This document shows, in pieces, positions 59,223-64,000 of a DNA stretch of 64,000 nt. A program made the position numbers and the translations under genes. The notes below the pieces were generated by a model. That model had not been told where the DNA came from. It did not search any database and saw only the letters and a program-made list of their open reading frames with translations. How positions within the stretch are numbered: position 1 is the first letter of the stretch; each line of letters starts with the position of its first letter. The stretch spans positions 620,001-684,000 of the forward strand of contig OY760226.1 in assembly GCA_963663395.1 (NCBI GenBank), read 5' to 3'. This stretch comes from Azophilus sp963663395. Lineage in GTDB: Bacteria; Pseudomonadota; Gammaproteobacteria; Pseudomonadales; Azotimanducaceae.

Positions 59223-60119
59223 ATGATCGAAGTCAACTCACCGCGGATGCTGGATCTCGTGGCCGAGGATGCAACCGTCGACCAGGTTTGCACGGGTTTC
59301 CAGTTCACCGAGGGGCCGGTGTGGCACCCCGGCGAGCAGTGCCTCTACTTCAGCGACATCCCGGCGGACACGCGCCGGCGCTGGAGCGAGGCGGACGGCG
59401 CCAGCGACGTGCGCCACCCCAACAACAAGGGCAACGGCATGACGCTGGACGCCGATCTCAATCTCTACGTCTGCGAGCACGTGACCAGCGTGCTGGTTCG
59501 CGAGACACCGTCCGGCGAGCGCCAGGTACTCGCCTCGCACTACGACGGCAAGACGCTGAACAGCCCCAACGACGTGGTGGTGAAGTCCGATGGCTCGGTC
59601 TATTTCTCCGACCCGACGTACGGCCGCACGCCGGGGTTCGGCCTGGAGCGCGATCAGGAACTCGGCTTCCAGGGGGTTTTCCGCATCGCGCCCGACGGCG
59701 AACTGCACTGCGAGGCCAATGACTTCGGCCAGCCCAACGGGCTCTGCTTCTCGCCGGACGAGAGCATCCTCTACGTCAACGACACTACGCACGCCCATAT
59801 CCGGGCGTTCGACGTGAGTGCTGACGATTCCCTCTCAAACGGGCGCACATTCGCCGAGAACATTGGCGACGGCGCATTCGCTGGCGGCCTTGTCGACGGC
59901 ATGAAGTGCGACGAGCGGGGCAACGTCTACGTGACCGGCCCGCGCGGCTTCTGGGTCTTCGCGCCGGACGGCGAGCACCTCGGCGTCATCGGCATGCCGG
60001 AGCACTCGGCCAACCTCAACTGGGGCGGCGCCGGGTGGAACGAGCTGTACTGCACCTGCTCGACCTCGGTGTACCGGGTCGTGCTAAAGGTCGCCGGCAA
60101 TCGCCTGGCCTACATGTAG
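59223..60119 (+). CDS. SMP-30/gluconolactonase family protein
   Basis: A 298-residue six-bladed beta-propeller lactonase-type enzyme with a divalent metal at its centre. Metal-site segments are FTEGPVWHPGEQCLYFSDIP (Glu), LNSPNDVVVKSDGSVYFSDP (Asn), FGQPNGLCFSPDESILYVND (Asn) and VDGMKCDERGNVYVTGP (Asp region). It is cytoplasmic, with no signal peptide. ATG 59223 has a strong AAAGGA site. The natural lactone is unknown. Confidence 0.9.
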   Translation: MIEVNSPRMLDLVAEDATVDQVCTGFQFTEGPVWHPGEQCLYFSDIPADTRRRWSEADGASDVRHPNNKGNGMTLDADLNLYVCEHVTSVLVRETPSGERQVLASHYDGKTLNSPNDVVVKSDGSVYFSDPTYGRTPGFGLERDQELGFQGVFRIAPDGELHCEANDFGQPNGLCFSPDESILYVNDTTHAHIRAFDVSADDSLSNGRTFAENIGDGAFAGGLVDGMKCDERGNVYVTGPRGFWVFAPDGEHLGVIGMPEHSANLNWGGAGWNELYCTCSTSVYRVVLKVAGNRLAYM

Positions 60120-60233
60120 GAGGGGATGCAAGGGCTCCGACGGCCTCTACTGAGCATCCCTTCGGCCGACCATATTCCGCAATCAGCCCAAGCGGACAAC
60201 CAGCATCTTCAAGGCGCCATCGCCCGGCGCGGG

Positions 60234-60428
60234 CTAAGAGTCCCTGACACGGGGCGGCCCAAGCGACTTCAATCTCTGGGTCAACCCCTTCACCTCATGC
60301 GGAACGCCAGGCGCCTCCAGGGAGTCGATATCTTCCCGGCTGAGATCGAGATCGAGATCGACTGCGGACACCGCGTCGTCAAGCTGACCCAACCTGGTGG
60401 CCCCCGCGACTGGAATCGCCATAGCTCA
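60234..60428 (-). pseudogene. Aldo/keto reductase C-terminal fragment
   Basis: On the minus strand, MAIPVAGATRLGQLDDAVSA followed by LSREDIDSLEAPGVPHEVKG matches the C-terminal cofactor-binding end of aldo/keto reductases (IPGATRPEQLEEN then LSxEExxxL). Only about 60 codons remain; the barrel and catalytic residues are absent. The break lies just before the 22-bp repeat array at 60478, so a mobile element may have removed the rest. Confidence 0.65.
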
Positions 60429-60477
60429 TGCAGCCCGCGCAGAGGCGTGCCAATCAGGATTGAATGACCGTCCGATT

Positions 60478-60561
60478 CGGAACATGTCACCGGACAATCC
60501 GGAATGATACTGCGACCGTTTCGGAATTCATGTTCGGTGAAGCCGGAACATCAATGCGGAA
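60478..60561 (+). repeat. 22-bp-periodic array resembling an IS21-type transposon end
   Basis: CGGAA recurs at 60478, 60500, 60522 and 60544, exactly 22 bp apart, with a further one at 60557. Two units carry TGTTCGGTGAAGCCGGAA-like sequence. Regularly spaced GTTC...CGGAA units are typical of the ends of IS21-family elements, where they bind the transposase. No istA/istB gene is present, so this is at most a remnant. The rest of 60120-60705 contains the aldo/keto fragment and nothing else I can identify. Confidence 0.5.
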
Positions 60562-60705
60562 ACGGGCTGGTCGGCAGCATCGTCAAAGCGCTTGATGAGC
60601 GGGCCGGAGACAGGGGCCTGCGTGTCAAAGAACGGGGGCTGCGTGGCTGAACCCATCGAGCCTCACGGGCATAATTCGGCTTTGTCGTTGCATTGGTGTT
60701 GAACC

Positions 60706-61251
60706 CTGCTGCCCGTTACCGACAGTATTTGGCTCGTCACTGGCGTCCCCGGCGTTGGAAAGACCTCGGTGTCCAGGATGTTGGCCGGCCGGTTAACCAG
60801 ATCCGCGCACATCGAGGTAGACCGCGTGCGGGAGATGGTCGCCGCCGGGTATCTGTCACCGGGAGAAGAGCCCTTGCGGGAATCGGATGCGCAACTCAGC
60901 CTGGGAGCGCGCAATGCAGCGCTGCTTGCAGACTCGTACATGGACGCCGGATTCACGCCAGTCGTTGACGATGTCGTTCTGCGGCTGCAGATGGTGCAGT
61001 ACCGCGAGATTCTCTCCCGCTGGCCGCTTCGTCTGATCGTACTGGCACCGCCGGTCGAAGTTGCGCTGGAACGCGACAGCGAACGGGCGGAGAGGCATGT
61101 GGCCGGGAGGTTCACTTTTCTTGACCGGGAATTGCGCGTTCAAATGCGAGGCCAGGGCCTCTGGCTGGACACTTCAGGGATGACCCTTGCAGCGACGGTC
61201 GAGGCAATTCTGCTGCAATCGGAAGAAGCGCTCCTCGATGGATTTGCCTGA
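60706..61251 (+). CDS. P-loop kinase-like ATP-binding protein without canonical start
   Basis: A shikimate/adenylate-kinase-like P-loop protein of about 180 residues. Walker A is WLVTGVPGVGKTSVSRMLA near the N-terminus; IEVDRVREMVAAGYL, VVDDVVLRLQMVQYREIL and LIVLAPPVEVALERDSERAE follow, consistent with a small-molecule kinase. The frame opens after TGA 60700-60702. The only possible starts ahead of the P-loop are CTG 60706 or 60709 or ATT 60727; the first GTG (60769) lies inside the P-loop helix. A real non-AUG start, a leaderless message or 5' truncation are all possible. Confidence 0.65.
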   Translation: MLPVTDSIWLVTGVPGVGKTSVSRMLAGRLTRSAHIEVDRVREMVAAGYLSPGEEPLRESDAQLSLGARNAALLADSYMDAGFTPVVDDVVLRLQMVQYREILSRWPLRLIVLAPPVEVALERDSERAERHVAGRFTFLDRELRVQMRGQGLWLDTSGMTLAATVEAILLQSEEALLDGFA

Positions 61252-61335
61252 TGCTTACACCCAACAAGTCGATGGAACGTTGCCGGCAGTCAGGTCACCA
61301 GTAGAATCGATCCAGTCACCTGCAGGTGGAACTCG

Positions 61336-61695
61336 ATGGTCAGGTTTTACGCGGTCCTGTGTGTCTTCGGAACGGTCCTGCCGTACAGCGCCCTGGTTGG
61401 TTGGGGATTGGAAACCGGCGGCATGGATCTGGGCGCGATGGTGGCCGAGATCGCCCGTTCGCGCATTTCTACGATGGCTTGGCTGGATGTCCTGGTTTCT
61501 GCCGTCGCGCTCATCGCTTTCATCCGTCATGAGAGCCGGCTATTGTCGATTACCGGCTGGTGGATTCCCATTGCCGGTACCTGTGCGGTAGGTGTGTCAC
61601 TCGGCCTCCCGCTGTTCCTGTTGATGTGCGAGAGGGAATTGCGCAGGGCCGGCATCCGGGAGACACTCAAGACGATGCCACTTGCCAACAGTTAG
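61336..61695 (+). CDS. DUF2834 membrane protein
   Basis: A 119-residue protein with three hydrophobic helices: VRFYAVLCVFGTVLPYSALV, ARSRISTMAWLDVLVSAVAL and AGTCAVGVSLGLPLFLLMCE. The order and the RIS...LDVLVSA motif fit DUF2834, a family of unknown function. It starts at ATG 61336 and precedes the P450 gene by 62 bp. Confidence 0.75.
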   Translation: MVRFYAVLCVFGTVLPYSALVGWGLETGGMDLGAMVAEIARSRISTMAWLDVLVSAVALIAFIRHESRLLSITGWWIPIAGTCAVGVSLGLPLFLLMCERELRRAGIRETLKTMPLANS

Positions 61696-61757
61696 CCCAT
61701 GCCGGTCGAGCAGAAAGTCAACCCGATGTCACCTTCGAACGTAACGGTCAGCCGACG

Positions 61758-63068
61758 ATGACCAACATCAACCGCATGGATAACCCGGTCTGCCCGGCCA
61801 GCCTCGATGAGGCAACGCTGGCGGATGCCGAGGTGCTGGAGTGCCCGTATCCCACCTACAGCCTGCTGCGGGAGCAGGCGCCCGTCTGGCAGGATCCGCG
61901 TACCGGCATCTGGGTGATCACCCGCTATGAAGACCTGCGCATGGTCTGCCTCGATACCGAGCGCTTCAGCAATCACCGTCCGAGCAACGACCACGAGAAG
62001 CTCACGGGCAACGCGCGCAAGGCCTATGAACTGTTTCTCGAGAAGGGATGGGTGCCCGGCGAGTCGCTGGCCGCCCGGGACGATCCGGAGCACCGGCAGA
62101 TGCGCTCCATCTTCGATGCGGCCTTCCGTCCCCGGCGCATCAAGGCCCTGGACCCGGAGGTGGAGGCGCTGGCCTACGAGCTGATCGAAGGCTTCATCGG
62201 CGACGGGCACTGCAACTTCGTCAAGCAGTTCGCCGTTCCCCTGCCGCTGATCATCATCTGCCGGCAGATGGGCGCGAAAGAAGAGGATATCTGGCAGATC
62301 AAGGCCTGGACCGATGCCTGGTTCCGTGGCACGGGCTTCGACCTCAGCGAAGAGGAGGTGATCTGGGCGACCGAGATGGAAATCCAGGCTCAGCATTACT
62401 TCCAGCCCATCTTCGAGCGGCTGCGTCGGGAGCCGGACGACACACTGCTCTCGGATCTCGTCAACACCCCTGTACCCGGCTGGGGCCGGACGCTGAACGA
62501 TAACGAACTGCATGCCGAAATGATGCAGGACACCTTCGTGGGCGGTTCGGAAACCACCACCAATGCCCTCTCCGCCGGCATCATGCTGCTGGCGCGCAAC
62601 CCGGGGGTCTGGGAGAAGCTGAGGGGCGACCCCGACCGATACTTGAGAACCTTCTGCGAGGAAGTGGTGCGGCTGGAAAGTCCGGTACAGGGGCTCACCC
62701 GAATGGCGAAGACGGATATCACCCTGCACGGCGTCACCATACCCAGGGGAGCCGTCATTGACGCCCGCTTCGCCTCGGCCAACCGGGACGCCGCCCACTT
62801 CGAGCGCCCGGATGACGTAGACCTGGAGCGGCGCAACGCCGCGTCGCACCTGGGCTACAGTTCAGGCACCCACTACTGCCTGGGTGCGCCCCTGGCCAGG
62901 CGCGAACTCTACTGGGGGTTCAAGGCGTTCATCGACAACGTGGAAGACTTCCGCCTCGCGCCGGGGCGCAACAACCTCCGGCACTACCCCAACTACGGGC
63001 TGCGCGCGCTGAACGAGCTGCACATCGAGTTCACCGCGAAACCGGGCCGCGGGCGAAATCCGGTGTAG
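61758..63068 (+). CDS. Cytochrome P450
   Basis: A 436-residue soluble bacterial P450 monooxygenase. The I-helix oxygen-binding motif is VGGSETTTNALSAG, the K-helix ExxR is EEVVRLESP, and the heme-Cys loop is LGYSSGTHYCLGAPLARREL, with Tyr-Ser in place of the usual Phe-x. The start is ATG 61758. No ferredoxin or reductase partner is nearby. CYP family and substrate are not determinable here; neighbours (SMP-30, SDR/PRISE reductase) hint at terpenoid or steroid-like substrates. Confidence 0.93.
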   Translation: MTNINRMDNPVCPASLDEATLADAEVLECPYPTYSLLREQAPVWQDPRTGIWVITRYEDLRMVCLDTERFSNHRPSNDHEKLTGNARKAYELFLEKGWVPGESLAARDDPEHRQMRSIFDAAFRPRRIKALDPEVEALAYELIEGFIGDGHCNFVKQFAVPLPLIIICRQMGAKEEDIWQIKAWTDAWFRGTGFDLSEEEVIWATEMEIQAQHYFQPIFERLRREPDDTLLSDLVNTPVPGWGRTLNDNELHAEMMQDTFVGGSETTTNALSAGIMLLARNPGVWEKLRGDPDRYLRTFCEEVVRLESPVQGLTRMAKTDITLHGVTIPRGAVIDARFASANRDAAHFERPDDVDLERRNAASHLGYSSGTHYCLGAPLARRELYWGFKAFIDNVEDFRLAPGRNNLRHYPNYGLRALNELHIEFTAKPGRGRNPV

Positions 63069-63080
63069 CCGACGTTCCTG

Positions 63081-64000
63081 TCAGGGCGGCAGGATGCGCA
63101 TGGCCTGCAGGCGCCGCAGTTGGTCCTGGAACATGACCTCGGTGTCGATGCAGTCGCCGAACCCGGCCTGCCGCACCTTGACGGTGGACAGCAGCGTGTG
63201 TTGCGAACCGCGCAGGCCGAATACCGCGTCGGCGAACTGCCAGGAGGATCCGACCAGTTCATCCATGGTCCGTCCGCTCAGGCCGTGTTTCTCCGTCATT
63301 GTGTGCCAGAGCCCGGCATGATCCGGCATGGTCTCGGCCAGGCTGGTCGGCCGGTCCTCGCCGACGGGCATGCCGAAGGCTTGCGCGATTGACGGCCAGA
63401 CAGATCGCCAGATCAACTCGTCCCCGTTGGTGATGTTGAAGGTTTCGCCGCCGGCCTCGGGCGCGGATGCCGCCCAGCGGATGGCGCGCCCGAGCAGCAG
63501 CGCATCCGTCGCCTGGGTAATGAAGGGATCGCCGCCGGGGTATGACAGGGGCAGCCCCAGTTCTTTCTGCACGGCGGCGTAAACGCCAATGGCCATGGTC
63601 ATGTTCATCGGGCTGCCGACCGCCATGCCGCAGACGATCTGCGGGCGCATGACCGTGAACGTCCACCCTCCCGCGGCGGCACGCTCACGGACCAGGTCTT
63701 CCTGGTTCCAGTAGAAGTTGGGCCCTTCGTGGCGCGGGTGGTGCTCCTTGCCAGGGTTGAGCATGGGGCCTAGATGGGCGCCGTAAGCCTTGGTGCCCTG
63801 CAGCAGTGTCAGGTGTTCCGCGGGCTCCAGGAAATCGAGCAGGTTGGTCAGCATGGCGAGGTTGGTCCGGATCTGCGCATCTTCCCGCCAGCCCCCGATC
63901 AGGTCCGGCCGCTCGTGCAGGGCCGTGTAGACGACGTGGGTGACACCGCTGAGCGAGGGGTCCGAGAGCACGGCACGGCAGGCGGCGCGGTCCGTGAGGT
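63081..64000 (-). CDS. NAD-dependent epimerase/PRISE-type reductase (5' end beyond window)
   Basis: The C-terminal 306 codons of an extended short-chain dehydrogenase resembling progesterone-5-beta-reductase/iridoid-synthase (PRISE) proteins. Visible are GVTHVVYTALHERPDL, LTLLQGTKAYGAHLGP, the FYWNQEDLVRERAAAGGWTF active-site region and VMRPQIVCGMAVGSPMN. The frame continues to the right edge (LTDRAACRAV), so the N-terminal Rossmann glycine motif is outside. It converges on the P450 gene. Confidence 0.87.
   Translation of the reverse strand, partial: LTDRAACRAVLSDPSLSGVTHVVYTALHERPDLIGGWREDAQIRTNLAMLTNLLDFLEPAEHLTLLQGTKAYGAHLGPMLNPGKEHHPRHEGPNFYWNQEDLVRERAAAGGWTFTVMRPQIVCGMAVGSPMNMTMAIGVYAAVQKELGLPLSYPGGDPFITQATDALLLGRAIRWAASAPEAGGETFNITNGDELIWRSVWPSIAQAFGMPVGEDRPTSLAETMPDHAGLWHTMTEKHGLSGRTMDELVGSSWQFADAVFGLRGSQHTLLSTVKVRQAGFGDCIDTEVMFQDQLRRLQAMRILPP

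Overview
The window is GC-rich chromosomal DNA of a gammaproteobacterium and includes the replication-origin region. The gene order dnaA / rpmH-rnpA-yidD-yidC-mnmE-mnmG-rsmG-parA-parB, then atpIBEFHAGDC, matches the origin-proximal core of Pseudomonas- and Xanthomonas-like gammaproteobacteria. The ysxC - cytochrome c4 - dsbA order at 32-37 kb is also the pseudomonad arrangement. No genus can be named from this sequence; several accessory genes suggest an environmental or host-associated lineage.

1-20 kb is the conserved core. dnaA runs leftward off the window edge. A 610-bp DnaA-box region separates it from the rightward ribosomal protein L34 / RNase P / membrane insertase / tRNA-modification / chromosome-partitioning block. 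An N-acyl-D-amino-acid deacylase and a crotonase are interposed before a complete nine-gene F1Fo ATP synthase operon, which has a good sigma70-type promoter. Two genes here lack an ordinary start codon (the deacylase and atpI), and a well-primed 36-codon reading frame lies between atpB and atpE.

20-32 kb is accessory: a membrane coiled-coil protein, a GPP34 (Golgi phosphoprotein 3-like) protein, an SRPBCC protein, a short-chain dehydrogenase, a coupled DUF1214 / sulfotransferase pair of lower GC, an HD-family protein resembling PhnZ / inositol oxygenases, and a methanethiol-oxidation cluster (MauG-like diheme protein, SBP56 / MtoX, SCO copper chaperone). An acyl-CoA dehydrogenase-like flavoprotein and a YedK-type SRAP protein follow.

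32-40 kb: the conserved ysxC - cytochrome c4 junction has been split by about 2.5 kb carrying one long unrecognised gene, flanked by direct repeats of the junction itself. The encoded protein has an effector-like N-terminus with a basic nuclear-localisation-like patch and a C-terminal motif resembling the SopB/IpgD phosphatase loop. Then come cytochrome c4, dsbA, aceE and a second sulfotransferase that ends in a nested inverted repeat.

40-50 kb holds a nucleotide pyrophosphatase-like enzyme, an alkylglycerone-phosphate-synthase-like FAD enzyme, DNA polymerase II, two acyl-CoA dehydrogenases, a MaoC-type hydratase and tRNA-Val(CAC).

50-64 kb looks like an island beside that tRNA: a very large exonuclease-RecQ-UvrD fusion helicase, a multiply broken esterase pseudogene, a compact three-gene cassette (TIGR04255 protein, HTH protein, unknown protein), an SMP-30 lactonase, an aldo/keto reductase remnant, a 22-bp-periodic array like the end of an IS21-type transposon, a P-loop kinase-like protein, a DUF2834 membrane protein, a cytochrome P450 and a truncated-by-window PRISE-type reductase. 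The best candidates for something undescribed are the split-junction gene at 33-35 kb, the three-gene cassette at 56.5-58.9 kb and the fusion helicase.
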